NCBI GenBank assembly: GCA_947448415.1
Contig: CANFMT010000004.1
Span: 51,253 to 115,252, forward strand
Source: Burkholderiaceae bacterium
Lineage (GTDB): Bacteria; Pseudomonadota; Gammaproteobacteria; Burkholderiales; Burkholderiaceae
Direction: 5' to 3'
DNA length: 64,000 bases
Both the position numbers and the translations under genes were made by a program. Below, piece by piece: positions 18,443-27,342 of the stretch; the stretch's first letter is position 1; every line of letters begins with the position of its first letter. The notes under the pieces are model-generated. The model was given only the letters and a program-made list of their open reading frames with translations. It made no database searches and had not been told where the DNA came from.

Positions 18443-19741
18443 ATGGTTCCACATCTCATCACTGCACTAAGCGGCCCTTTGCTCGAATTAGAGTCAAAGG
18501 TACTAGAAGCGACCCCAACCATTGAGCGTTGGTTCAGGTTGGAGTGGCAAGAGCACACCCCACCTTTTTACTGCTCCGTTGATTTGCGTAATTCTGGTTT
18601 TAAGCTGGCGCCAGTCGATACCAATTTATTCCCTGGCGGTTTTAATAATCTATCCCCACAGATGTTACCTTTAGCTGTTCAAGCAGCAATGGCGGCGATT
18701 GAGAAGATTTGTCCAGAAGCCAAAAATCTATTGCTCATTCCCGAGAAACATACTCGCAATACTTTTTATTTACAAAATATTGCTCGCTTATCTTCAATAT
18801 TGCGCCAAGCAGGTTTAAATGTCCGTCTTGGAACTTTTTCCGAAGAAATTAAAAAGCCTACTTGGATTGAGTTACCGGACGGCAATCGTTTGTTGATGGA
18901 GCCTTTATCACGCTTAGGTTTAAAGAAGCAGCGCTTAGGGTTAAAAGATTTTGACCCATGCTCGATTTTGCTCAATAACGATCTTTCGGCTGGCATTCCT
19001 CCGATCTTAGAAAATATCTATGAGCAATATTTGTTGCCAGGCTTGCATGCTGGCTGGCATGTTCGTCGTAAATCCAATCATTTTGCTGCTTATGAGGAAG
19101 TTGCCAAGAAATTTGCCAAAGTAGTTGATATTGATCCTTGGATGATTAATCCTTACTTTACAAGCTGCTCAAATATTAATTTTCATGAGCGTAAGGGCGA
19201 GGATGAATTGCAGACCGCAGTAGAGCAAGTGCTGAAGAAGACTGCTAAAAAATATCGTGAATATGGCATCAAAGAAAAGCCATATGTCGTCGTCAAGGCT
19301 GATGCCGGTACTTATGGCATGGGCGTCATGGTTGTAAATGATCCATCTCAGCTCAAGGGCTTAAATCGCAAAGACCGCAATAAGATGAGTGTTGTGAAAG
19401 AAGGTCTTGAAGTCAGTGATGTTTTGATTCAAGAGGGCGTCTACACCTTTGAGAAGGTCAATGAAGCGGTGGCAGAGCCTGTGGTATACATGATTGATCG
19501 CTATGTAATTGGCGGCTTCTATCGCGTGCATACAGATCGCGGCCCAGATGAAAATCTCAATGCGCCGGGCATGCATTTTGTTCCGCTGGCTTTTGAGCAA
19601 AACTCAATGCCTGACTTAGGTGCTAAGCCTGGTAGTGCGGCACCAAATCGCTTCTACTTATATGGTGTCGTTGCGCGCTTAGCTCTTCTTGCTGCATCGT
19701 TGGAGCTAGAGCGTACCGACCCGAATGCTGAAGTTGCATAA
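18443..19741 (+). CDS. gshA: Glutamate--cysteine ligase (proteobacterial GshA of the 430-residue type)
   Basis: First step of glutathione synthesis. The 432-residue protein matches the alternative GshA family of betaproteobacteria and Acidithiobacillus rather than the E. coli type. Recognisable segments are NLFPGGFNNL near residue 59, PYVVVKADAGTYGMGVMVV (a nucleotide-binding region, about 275-293) and YRVHTDRGPDENLNAPG. gshB follows after 5 bases, so the pathway is an operon that continues into the PTS genes. Confidence 0.92.
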   Translation: MVPHLITALSGPLLELESKVLEATPTIERWFRLEWQEHTPPFYCSVDLRNSGFKLAPVDTNLFPGGFNNLSPQMLPLAVQAAMAAIEKICPEAKNLLLIPEKHTRNTFYLQNIARLSSILRQAGLNVRLGTFSEEIKKPTWIELPDGNRLLMEPLSRLGLKKQRLGLKDFDPCSILLNNDLSAGIPPILENIYEQYLLPGLHAGWHVRRKSNHFAAYEEVAKKFAKVVDIDPWMINPYFTSCSNINFHERKGEDELQTAVEQVLKKTAKKYREYGIKEKPYVVVKADAGTYGMGVMVVNDPSQLKGLNRKDRNKMSVVKEGLEVSDVLIQEGVYTFEKVNEAVAEPVVYMIDRYVIGGFYRVHTDRGPDENLNAPGMHFVPLAFEQNSMPDLGAKPGSAAPNRFYLYGVVARLALLAASLELERTDPNAEVA

Positions 19742-19746
19742 ATAGT

Positions 19747-20688
19747 ATGATTTTTTTATTCATTGCCGATCCGCTTGAATCTTTCAAGATAAAAAAAGAT
19801 TCCACATTAGCAATGATGCGTGTAGCGCAAGATGCGGGGCATCAGCTTTGGTTTTGTGAGTCGCGCAATATATTGTGGAAAGACAATATTGTTCATGCTG
19901 ATTGCCAATCGCTAACTATCAAACCAGGTGCCACCCCTTGGTTTGAATTAGGTCATACAGAATCGCGAGCGCTCAATTCGTTTTCTGCTGTATTGATGCG
20001 CACAGATCCGCCTTTTAATATTGAATATCTCAATACCACATGGTTGCTCTCTGCCGCTGTTCGTCAAGGGGCTAAAGTATTTAATGAGCCTAGCGCCGTG
20101 CGCGATCACTCTGAAAAACTATCTATTACAGAATTTCCGGAGCTCACTCCCCCAACCTTGGTAACTCGCGAACTTAGCGCAGTCCAAGAATTTCATAAAG
20201 TACATCAAGATATCGTCATTAAACCCCTGGATGGTATGGGTGGTATGGGGATATTTCGGGTTGGTCCGGACGGGCTTAACCTTGCCAGTATTGTTGAGAC
20301 CTTGGGTGAGAATGGCGCTAGAACTTTGATGATTCAGCGTTTTTTACCTGAAATAGCACAAGGTGATAAACGCGTTCTTTTAATTGGTGGAGAGGTGGTT
20401 CCTTTTGCTTTAGCGCGCATTCCACAGGGTAGTGAAATTCGTGGAAATTTAGCGGCTGGAGGCAGAGGTGTTGCCATGCCATTAAGTGATACTGAAATGA
20501 ATATTGCTCAAAGGCTGGCGCCGAAATTAAACCAACGAGGTTTATTTCTAGTTGGGCTAGACTTAATTGGTGGATACCTTACAGAAATAAATGTAACCAG
20601 CCCAACATGTTTCGTAGAAATTACTGAGCAAAGTGGTTTTAATGTCTCACAATTTTGGTTAAAAGCACTTGAAAAGGCATTGTCATAA
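19747..20688 (+). CDS. gshB: Glutathione synthetase
   Basis: ATP-grasp ligase joining gamma-glutamylcysteine and glycine; 313 residues, as in the family (about 316). Visible landmarks are IADPLESFKIKKDSTLAMM at the N-terminus, RTDPPFNIEYLNTTWLL, the ATP-binding DIVIKPLDGMGGMGIFRV with its glycine-rich loop, and the metal-binding INVTSPTCFVEI. It sits 5 bases after gshA and its stop is 1 base before the EIIA start. Confidence 0.96.
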   Translation: MIFLFIADPLESFKIKKDSTLAMMRVAQDAGHQLWFCESRNILWKDNIVHADCQSLTIKPGATPWFELGHTESRALNSFSAVLMRTDPPFNIEYLNTTWLLSAAVRQGAKVFNEPSAVRDHSEKLSITEFPELTPPTLVTRELSAVQEFHKVHQDIVIKPLDGMGGMGIFRVGPDGLNLASIVETLGENGARTLMIQRFLPEIAQGDKRVLLIGGEVVPFALARIPQGSEIRGNLAAGGRGVAMPLSDTEMNIAQRLAPKLNQRGLFLVGLDLIGGYLTEINVTSPTCFVEITEQSGFNVSQFWLKALEKALS

Positions 20689-20689
20689 T

Positions 20690-21112
20690 ATGGCTGGAAT
20701 CGTCATTGTTGCTCACACACCTATTGCTAGCGCAATGTTAAGTTTTGCCGAGCATACTTTTGGTGTTGTGCCAGAGCGTGTTAGGGCTGTTGATATTCCA
20801 CCATATGAAGATACCAAAGTGAGCTTTGACCGTGTTTTGAAGGCGGCTTACGGCGTCAATACTGGTAACGGTGTTTTAATTTTGACTGATGTTATGGGCG
20901 CTACCCCAGCAAACGTAGCCTCTAAGCTAGAAAACCTGGGTCCACTATCCGGACTAAATGCCCCTGTGATTGTTTTGGCGGGTTTAAATCTCCCAATGCT
21001 AATGCGTTGCATTTCTCATCGAGGCGATAGTCTTGAGGAATTGGCTAAAAAAGCATTGAACGGTGGACAACATGGAATTTTGCGTCTTGGCGCAAAAGTG
21101 GATCAAGAGTAA
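20690..21112 (+). CDS. PTS EIIA component, mannose/fructose type, single domain
   Basis: A 140-residue EIIA(Man) domain. The phospho-acceptor histidine is His9 in GIVIVAHTPIASAM, and VLILTDVMGATPANVA matches the family core. The track start at 20669 (TTG) lies inside gshB; the ATG at 20690 fits homologues. No EIIB, EIIC or EIID follows; ptsH and ptsI do. It is therefore likely a regulatory phosphate acceptor and not part of a sugar importer, an inference from context. Confidence 0.9.
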   Translation: MAGIVIVAHTPIASAMLSFAEHTFGVVPERVRAVDIPPYEDTKVSFDRVLKAAYGVNTGNGVLILTDVMGATPANVASKLENLGPLSGLNAPVIVLAGLNLPMLMRCISHRGDSLEELAKKALNGGQHGILRLGAKVDQE

Positions 21113-21129
21113 AAGGAGTAAAGCCCGCA

Positions 21130-21399
21130 ATGCCAGTCGCTGAAATCGAAATTATTAATAAGCTAGGGTTGCATGCTCGCGCATCAGCTAAGCTATCCCA
21201 ATTAGCCGCGCAATTTCCTTGTGAAATATTTTTGTCACGCAATGGTCGTCAAATTAATGCCAAGAGCATTATGGGCGTAATGATGTTGGCTGCAGGAATT
21301 GGAAGTACCGTGACTTTGGAGACCGTAGGTGACCAAGCAGACGAGGCAATGGTGGCGCTTACTGCATTAATTAACGATCGCTTTGGTGAGGGCGAATAA
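21130..21399 (+). CDS. ptsH: Phosphocarrier protein HPr
   Basis: An 89-residue HPr. His15 in LGLHARASAKL receives phosphate from enzyme I. Ser46 in NAKSIMGVMMLAAG is the site that an HPr kinase would modify, and hprK is present at 53.5 kb. It lies between EIIA(Man) and ptsI with spacings of 17 and 2 bases. Confidence 0.96.
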   Translation: MPVAEIEIINKLGLHARASAKLSQLAAQFPCEIFLSRNGRQINAKSIMGVMMLAAGIGSTVTLETVGDQADEAMVALTALINDRFGEGE

Positions 21400-21401
21400 G
21401 C

Positions 21402-23156
21402 ATGACATTTGCTTTGCACGGAATTCCAGTATCGAAAGGCATTGCCATTGGCAAGGCGGTACTGATTTCGCGTGCAGCACTTGAGGTTAGCCACTATTTG
21501 GTTGAGGCTGGAAAAGAAGAGGCTGAAGCCCAAAAGCTCTTAACTGCATTTGATCAGGTTCGATTAGAGCTAGAGCAATTACGACTAGGCTTGCCTAAAG
21601 ATGCGCCACAAGAGATGGCGGCATTTCTAGATGTGCATGGCATGATTTTGGCGGATCCTGCTTTGGCAGAAAAGCCGATTAAATTGATTCGCACCCAGAG
21701 ACTAAATGCTGCATGGGCGCTAACGACTGAATTGAATGATCTGCTTGAGCAGTTCGCTGAGATTGAAGACCCATACTTAAAAGAACGCTCTAACGATATT
21801 CGTCAAGTGGCGGAAAGGGTTATTAAAGCGCTCAATGCCCAGAAAAAAGATGCTTTGGATGGCGAAGATTTCCTGCCTTCAGGGGATATTGGTATCGATT
21901 CGATTATCGTGGCTCACGATATTGCCCCTCACGATATGTTGCGTTTCAAGGAGCACGCTTTTACTGGCTTTGTAACGGATCTGGGCGGCAAAACATCACA
22001 TACGGCTATTGTGGCGCGCAGTATGGAAATTCCTGCAGTAGTTGGTGTGCGTCATGCAAGTGAAATGATCCGTCATGGCGACTGGTTAGTATTAGATGGC
22101 GAGCAAGGCGTGGTAGTAGTTTCGCCCGATGAACAATTGCTTGCGGAGTATCGCAAGTTACAAACTCAAGCTATCAAAGAGGCGCGTAAACTACAGCAAC
22201 TTAAGCATGCCAAAACCGAAACAGCAGATGGCGTAGCAATAGAGTTGTTTGCCAATATAGAATTGCCTGAAGATGCCATCCAGGCTGTGAAGTTGGGTGC
22301 GGTTGGAGTTGGTCTCTTCCGATCCGAATTTTTATTCATGGATCGTAAGCAAGCTTTACCGGATGAAGAGCAACAATATCAAGAGTACCGTCGTGTAGTA
22401 GATTTAATGCATGGCCTGCCTGTCAACATTAGAACGATTGACGTTGGTGCGGATAAGGCATTAGGTGCAGGTGGAACTGACGTATCGCAAACAGGCACAT
22501 CCCCATTGGGTTTGCGGGCTATTCGTTGGTCTTTAACTGAGCCAGAAATTTTCCTTACTCAACTTCGAGCCATTTTGCGTGCCTCCGCTCATGGCCAGGC
22601 GCGCATCATGATTCCGATGTTAGCGCATGCCAAAGAGATTGATGAAACCTTGCGTTTGATTGAAAAAGCAAAGCAGCAGTTACACCAACGTGGCCAGTCT
22701 TTTAATCCTAATATTCAAGTCGGTGCAATGATTGAGATTCCAGCTGCTGCCTTGGTATTGCCATTGTTTATTAATCGCTTTGACTTTTTGTCGATCGGTA
22801 CGAATGATTTAATTCAGTACACCTTGGCAATTGATCGAGCTGATCATGCTGTTGCTCATTTGTACGACCCTTTGCACCCAGCTATTTTGAATTTACTCGC
22901 TAACATTATTGATCAAGCAAAGCGTGCCAATGTCCCTATTGCGGTATGTGGTGAGATGGCCGGCGATCCAGCTTTAACTAGACTGCTTTTGGCGCTTGGT
23001 TTGACCGATTTTTCTATGCACTTTAGCCAGTTGCTACTAGTCAAGCGAGAAATCCTAAAGGCGAATGTTGGGCTGCTTAAAGTCAGGGTGCCTAGATTGC
23101 TTAAGGCATACGAGCCAGAGGCTCAAGCCCAAGCGCTTGAGCGCCTACTCTCTTAA
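21402..23156 (+). CDS. ptsI: Phosphoenolpyruvate--protein phosphotransferase (enzyme I)
   Basis: Transfers phosphate from PEP to HPr. The 584-residue protein has the N-terminal HPr-binding and phosphohistidine domains with active His200 in LGGKTSHTAIVARS. A C-terminal PEP-binding TIM barrel has FRSEFLFMDR, RTIDVGADK, TSPLGLRAIRW and the catalytic Cys in VAVCGEMAGD-like VCGEMAGDPAL. It ends the gsh-pts operon, 3 bases from the convergent moeB-like gene. Confidence 0.96.
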   Translation: MTFALHGIPVSKGIAIGKAVLISRAALEVSHYLVEAGKEEAEAQKLLTAFDQVRLELEQLRLGLPKDAPQEMAAFLDVHGMILADPALAEKPIKLIRTQRLNAAWALTTELNDLLEQFAEIEDPYLKERSNDIRQVAERVIKALNAQKKDALDGEDFLPSGDIGIDSIIVAHDIAPHDMLRFKEHAFTGFVTDLGGKTSHTAIVARSMEIPAVVGVRHASEMIRHGDWLVLDGEQGVVVVSPDEQLLAEYRKLQTQAIKEARKLQQLKHAKTETADGVAIELFANIELPEDAIQAVKLGAVGVGLFRSEFLFMDRKQALPDEEQQYQEYRRVVDLMHGLPVNIRTIDVGADKALGAGGTDVSQTGTSPLGLRAIRWSLTEPEIFLTQLRAILRASAHGQARIMIPMLAHAKEIDETLRLIEKAKQQLHQRGQSFNPNIQVGAMIEIPAAALVLPLFINRFDFLSIGTNDLIQYTLAIDRADHAVAHLYDPLHPAILNLLANIIDQAKRANVPIAVCGEMAGDPALTRLLLALGLTDFSMHFSQLLLVKREILKANVGLLKVRVPRLLKAYEPEAQAQALERLLS

Positions 23157-23159
23157 GGT

Positions 23160-23912
23160 TTAATGAGTGGTACCGCAAACCGAGCATTCGGCATTGCGAG
23201 AAATCTTGATTTCATCAATTTGAGTGGTGCGCGCATTCCAAAGAAGCATACGTCCAATTAGAGTCTGGCCAAAACCAATGATGACCTGAATCGCTTGGGC
23301 TGCCTGCATTGCGCCAATAATTCCCACTAGGGGCGAAAAGATGCCCATGCTAGAACAGCTAACTTCTTCAAATTGCTCATCTGGGGAGAAGATACATGCG
23401 TAACACGGTGATGCAGAATTTCGCGGATCAAAGACACTAATTTGCCCGTCAAAACGTAGAGCGGATCCGGATATTAGAGGTTTTTGATGTTTTACACAGC
23501 AAGCATTAATTAGATGACGAGTTACAAAGTTATCGGTGCAATCTAAAACAATATCCACGCTTGGCAATAACTCATCAAGTAGTGGTGCTGTTGCTTTTAC
23601 TGGGATGGTTTCTATTTGAATACTGGAGTTGAGTTGCTGCAAAAATTGTTTTCCAGAAGCGACTTTACTTTGACCAACTGACTTCTCAACGTGCATGATT
23701 TGGCGTTGCAAATTCGTTAAATCAACCTGGTCATGATCGATTAGAGTGATATGTCCAATGCCTGCTGCAGCTAGATAGGGTGCAGCAGCACTGCCTAGGC
23801 CGCCCGCACCTATTACCAATACATGTGCAGCTAAAAGCTTCTCTTGGCCAGCAACATCGATTTCTTCAAGCAGTAAATGTCTTGAGTATCTAAGTAGCTG
23901 CTCGTCATTCAT
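23160..23912 (-). CDS. moeB: HesA/MoeB/ThiF family adenylyltransferase
   Basis: E1-like enzyme that adenylates the C-terminal glycine of a small sulfur carrier (MoaD or ThiS). The Rossmann motif is VIGAGGLGSAAAPYLAAAG (about 33-51), followed by LIDHDQVDLTNLQRQ with the arginine finger and DCTDNFVTR. Zinc ligands are the Cys pairs CYAC and CSVC. At 250 residues it is the core domain only, without a rhodanese. Sequence alone does not tell MoeB from ThiF. It lies 17 bases after the S41 peptidase gene. Confidence 0.86.
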   Translation of the reverse strand: MNDEQLLRYSRHLLLEEIDVAGQEKLLAAHVLVIGAGGLGSAAAPYLAAAGIGHITLIDHDQVDLTNLQRQIMHVEKSVGQSKVASGKQFLQQLNSSIQIETIPVKATAPLLDELLPSVDIVLDCTDNFVTRHLINACCVKHQKPLISGSALRFDGQISVFDPRNSASPCYACIFSPDEQFEEVSCSSMGIFSPLVGIIGAMQAAQAIQVIIGFGQTLIGRMLLWNARTTQIDEIKISRNAECSVCGTTH

Positions 23913-23929
23913 GTTTGAACTAAAAGCCT

Positions 23930-25363
23930 TTATTCAAGCTTGGATGAAGAGCGTTTTACTGGCTGTCCATTAATGAATGCCACTGCCTGAGAAAGCATAA
24001 AGTCATCTGCACTACCCAATTCAGGTGGCTTCTTATTTTTATCTTTTTCTTTTTCTTCAGGAGTTTTCTTTGCATTTTTTTCTTCAATGCGCTGTAACTC
24101 TTGTAGGCGACGCTCTTCGCGATCCTTGATTAACTTATCTTCAGCTGATTGTTTGTTGCGTAAATGTTTCTCGCTATCAATCTCGCGCGTTATTAATACA
24201 TCATCTGGATCGCCATCTTTATTTTGATCAACGGGAATATCTGGTTTTACGCCATATGCCTGAATCGACTTACCGCTAGGGGTGTAGTAGTAGGCGGTAG
24301 TAATCTTTAATGCTGAATCATTGGTCAGCGGGCGCACAGTTTGTACTGAGCCCTTACCGAAAGTGGTTTTGCCAATAATGGTCGCACGTTTGTAATCTTG
24401 CAAAGCGCCGGCAACGATTTCGGATGCGGATGCTGAATAGGCGTTTACCAATACCACCATAGGGAGCTTTTTAAAGATCTCCGGTACACCAGCCAAAGGA
24501 TCCCCTGGCTCACTTAGGCGATACATCGCTGGAGTGGCATTAAATACTTGCTTGGAGTCTGCTGCTTGACCCTTTGTAGAGACGACAACGACATCCGCCG
24601 GTAGGAATGCAGCAGCTACACCTACAGCCCCTTGAAGAAGTCCTCCACCATTATTGCGTAGGTCAAGAATGATGCCTTTTAATTTTGGATCTTGAGCGGC
24701 AAGTTCAGTGAGTTTTTTCGCTAAATCTGGAACAGTGCGCTCTTGGAAGCTCGTGACTCGAACCCAAGCAATATCGTTGTCTAAAATTTTGGCTTTAACA
24801 GATTGCACTTTGATTTCAGCGCGTGTAATAGTGACTGGAAAGCTACGCTCTTCACTCTTGCGATATACAGTAAGCGTAATTTTTGTTCCAGGGGCGCCAC
24901 GCATCGTACGCACTGCTTTATCAAGTGACATACCTCGAACAGGTTTGTCATCAAGACGAGTAATTAAATCGCCAGCTTGAAGACCTGCGCGTGCTGCCGG
25001 ACTATCTTCAATCGGGTTGAGAACTTTTACAACACCATCTTCAGAGGTAATTTCAATACCAAGTCCTGCAAACTTTCCTGATGTCATTTCTTGCATTTCT
25101 GCAAAATCTTTTTTATCTAAGAAAGTGGAGTGAGGGTCAAGACTACTAACCATGCCTTTAACGGCATCAGTTAGAAGCTGCTTATCTTCAATGGGTTCAA
25201 CATATTCCCGTTTGATCTGGGCAAAGACATTGGAGAGCGTACGAAGCTCATCTAGCGGGAGCTGAGAGCCTTGTTGTGCGGTGGCTGAGAGCTGAATGGT
25301 CGCGGCTACGCCAGCAATTAAACCAACTGCAATCAGGGCAAAGTTCTTTAAGAATTGGCGCAT
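23930..25363 (-). CDS. ctpA: S41 family C-terminal processing peptidase
   Basis: Periplasmic protease of the CtpA/Prc family. A signal or anchor segment occupies residues 5-28 (LIAVGLIAGVAATIQL), a PDZ domain spans about 90-170 (GLGIEITSEDGVVKVLNPIEDSPAARAG), and the peptidase core has the catalytic Ser in YSASASEIVAGALQ and Lys in GKTTFGKGSVQT. The C-terminal 90 residues are highly charged, rich in Lys/Glu. It is the middle gene of gpmA-ctpA-moeB; the symbol is by family. Confidence 0.92.
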   Translation of the reverse strand: MRQFLKNFALIAVGLIAGVAATIQLSATAQQGSQLPLDELRTLSNVFAQIKREYVEPIEDKQLLTDAVKGMVSSLDPHSTFLDKKDFAEMQEMTSGKFAGLGIEITSEDGVVKVLNPIEDSPAARAGLQAGDLITRLDDKPVRGMSLDKAVRTMRGAPGTKITLTVYRKSEERSFPVTITRAEIKVQSVKAKILDNDIAWVRVTSFQERTVPDLAKKLTELAAQDPKLKGIILDLRNNGGGLLQGAVGVAAAFLPADVVVVSTKGQAADSKQVFNATPAMYRLSEPGDPLAGVPEIFKKLPMVVLVNAYSASASEIVAGALQDYKRATIIGKTTFGKGSVQTVRPLTNDSALKITTAYYYTPSGKSIQAYGVKPDIPVDQNKDGDPDDVLITREIDSEKHLRNKQSAEDKLIKDREERRLQELQRIEEKNAKKTPEEKEKDKNKKPPELGSADDFMLSQAVAFINGQPVKRSSSKLE

Positions 25364-25376
25364 GTGTTTATTTACT

Positions 25377-26066
25377 TTAGTCCAAATAAAAATGTTGAAT
25401 CGGTTTTAGGTTGTCATCTAATTCATATACGAGGGGAACACCATTGGGTACATTGACCGCCATGATGGCCTCATCAGACATTTGATCGAGATATTTAATT
25501 AAAGATCGAATGCTGTTGCCGTGCGCTACTAATAAAACACGTTTGTTGGCTTTTAAAGCGGGGGCAATAGATTCATTCCAAAGGGGAAGTACGCGCTCAA
25601 CGTTATCTTTTAAGCATTCGCCAAGCGGAATATCAGAAGTATTTAATTTTGAATATCGATGATCATTTTTAGGGTTGCGCTCATCAGCATCCTCCAAGAG
25701 TGGTGGACGCACGTCGTAAGAGCGACGCCAAATATGTACTTGCTCGTCACCATACTTAGCAGCAGTTTCTGCTTTATTAAGACCGGTGAGTGCGCCGTAA
25801 TGACGTTCATTCAATCGCCAGCTATGGACTACAGGAATCCACATCAGATCCATAGTGTCTTGGACGTGCCAAAGGGTGCGTATTGCGCGTCTTAATACTG
25901 AGGTGTAGGCGATGTCAAACTCATAGCCTGCTTTTCGAAGGTTTTCACCTGCTTCCAGTGCTTGCTCAGCGCCCTTGGGGGTTAAGTCAACATCCGCCCA
26001 GCCAGTAAAGCGGTTTTCAAGGTTCCAGGCGGATTCGCCATGACGAATAAGGACAAGTTGTTTCAT
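25377..26066 (-). CDS. gpmA: 2,3-bisphosphoglycerate-dependent phosphoglycerate mutase
   Basis: Glycolytic interconversion of 3- and 2-phosphoglycerate. The RHGES motif with phospho-His is [18 protein letters not shown] (about 6-23). Other landmarks are [19 protein letters not shown] and the second histidine in [12 protein letters not shown]. The 229-residue length matches the family. A TAGAAT lies exactly 6 bases before the ATG and overlaps the -10 of the divergent rhodanese gene. Confidence 0.96.
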   Translation of the reverse strand: MKQLVLIRHGESAWNLENRFTGWADVDLTPKGAEQALEAGENLRKAGYEFDIAYTSVLRRAIRTLWHVQDTMDLMWIPVVHSWRLNERHYGALTGLNKAETAAKYGDEQVHIWRRSYDVRPPLLEDADERNPKNDHRYSKLNTSDIPLGECLKDNVERVLPLWNESIAPALKANKRVLLVAHGNSIRSLIKYLDQMSDEAIMAVNVPNGVPLVYELDDNLKPIQHFYLD

Positions 26067-26072
26067 AGAGCC

Positions 26073-26082
26073 ATTCTATAAT
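26073..26082. promoter_or_regulatory. Overlapping divergent -10 elements of gpmA and the rhodanese gene
   Basis: ATTCTATAAT holds TAGAAT on the minus strand (26073-26078, 6 bases from the gpmA ATG) and TATAAT on the plus strand (26077-26082, 6 bases from the ATG at 26089). They share 2 bases, so both cannot melt independently. Both predict leaderless mRNAs. Confidence 0.5.
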
Positions 26083-26088
26083 CCGGTG

Positions 26089-26502
26089 ATGAACTTTCTC
26101 ACACAAATTGATAATTTAGCGCTTATTGCCCTGCTATTGGTTTCGGGCGCAGCGCTTTTCCTACCAACATTATCTACGCTTATTGGCGGAAAAGGCTTGT
26201 CACCTACCGAAGCCACTATTTGGATTAATCGGCGCAAGGCCCATGTTTTGGACTTACGTACAGACGAGGCGTTCAAGATTGGCCATTTGCCAGGGGCAAA
26301 ACTGATCAGTTCTGCTGATTTTGCTGCCGCGATTGAAAAGTTAAAACTTGATCGCAAGCACCCAGTGGTGTTGGTCTGCGAGACAGGAGCGCAGTCTCGT
26401 AAGTTGGTCGCAGAAATCCAAAAAATGGGTTTTGCCGAGGTTGGAGCCCTTGACGGAGGTGTCCAAGCCTGGAAGGCATCTGCATTACCACTGGTTAAAT
26501 AG
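26089..26502 (+). CDS. Membrane-anchored rhodanese-like domain protein
   Basis: A 137-residue protein. An N-terminal transmembrane helix (about 8-30, LALIALLLVSGAALFLPTL) is followed by a rhodanese domain with LDLRTDEAFKIGHLPGA and the active-site cysteine in LVCETGAQSRK. It may act as a sulfurtransferase, or as a thiol protein tied to the glutaredoxin gene 9 bases downstream. The track start at 26086 is a GTG directly in front of the ATG at 26089; the ATG sits 6 bases after a perfect TATAAT. Confidence 0.87.
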   Translation: MNFLTQIDNLALIALLLVSGAALFLPTLSTLIGGKGLSPTEATIWINRRKAHVLDLRTDEAFKIGHLPGAKLISSADFAAAIEKLKLDRKHPVVLVCETGAQSRKLVAEIQKMGFAEVGALDGGVQAWKASALPLVK

Positions 26503-26511
26503 GAGGAATGC

Positions 26512-26766
26512 ATGCCCCCAGTAACTATGTACAGCACTCAGGTTTGCCCATATTGCGTGATGGCTGAAAAGCTACTGCAAAAAAAAGGGGTTAACAATCT
26601 AGAGAAGATATTGATTGACCGCGATCCTGCTCAGCGCGAGGCGATGATGACGCGTACTGGTCGTCGCACAGTGCCACAGATTTATATTGGTGACACCCAT
26701 GTTGGCGGATATGATGATTTAGTTGCCCTGGATAGAGCTGGAAAGCTCGATCCACTATTAGTTTAA
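26512..26766 (+). CDS. grxC: Glutaredoxin 3
   Basis: An 84-residue dithiol glutaredoxin with the CPYC active site at residues 12-15 and the cis-Pro/glutathione-binding segment TVPQIYIGDTHVGGYDDL. It reduces disulfides with glutathione. Genes grxC-secB-gpsA form a conserved proteobacterial run, reproduced here with 24-27 base gaps. Confidence 0.95.
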   Translation: MPPVTMYSTQVCPYCVMAEKLLQKKGVNNLEKILIDRDPAQREAMMTRTGRRTVPQIYIGDTHVGGYDDLVALDRAGKLDPLLV

Positions 26767-26793
26767 TAAATTCAATACAAAAGAAAGTTAGTG

Positions 26794-27318
26794 ATGACTG
26801 AACAATCTGCTGCACCTACAGAAGGTGTTGATGACTCAAAAGATCCTTCATTTCGTATTCAGCGTATCTATTTAAAAGATCTATCTTTAGAGCAGCCTAA
26901 CTCCCCACAAATTTTATTAGTTCAATCTGAGCCTGTGGTGGAAGTGGAAATCGATGTAGAGGTTAGCCCGGTTAGTGCAGAGATTTTTGAGGTTTCCTTG
27001 AGCTCTACAGTAACTGCAAAAGTAGCTGGAAAAGTTCTATTTTTAGTAGAAGCAAAGCAAGCTGGAATTTTTGAGTTCATTAATATTCCTCCTGCCCAAA
27101 TCGATCCGATGCTTGGCATTACGTGCCCTACTATTTTGTATCCTTATTTGCGCTCTAATATCGCTGATACTATTAGTCGTGCGGGCTTCCAGCCTATTCA
27201 TTTGAATGAAATTAATTTTCATGGAATGTATGAGCAGCGTTTGATGCAGGCCCAGCAGGCAGGCCCAGCCAATGATGGCGCCTCTGCTGATGAGAGCAAA
27301 ATTATTCTTCCCCACTAA
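26794..27318 (+). CDS. secB: Protein-export chaperone SecB
   Basis: Cytoplasmic chaperone that keeps preproteins unfolded and hands them to SecA. Conserved parts are [32 protein letters not shown] and [22 protein letters not shown]. The 174 residues include a C-terminal tail lacking obvious structure. The GTG at 26791 precedes the preferred ATG at 26794. It is part of grxC-secB-gpsA. Confidence 0.95.
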   Translation: MTEQSAAPTEGVDDSKDPSFRIQRIYLKDLSLEQPNSPQILLVQSEPVVEVEIDVEVSPVSAEIFEVSLSSTVTAKVAGKVLFLVEAKQAGIFEFINIPPAQIDPMLGITCPTILYPYLRSNIADTISRAGFQPIHLNEINFHGMYEQRLMQAQQAGPANDGASADESKIILPH

Positions 27319-27342
27319 GCTTTAAGAACAAGCGCACAGATC

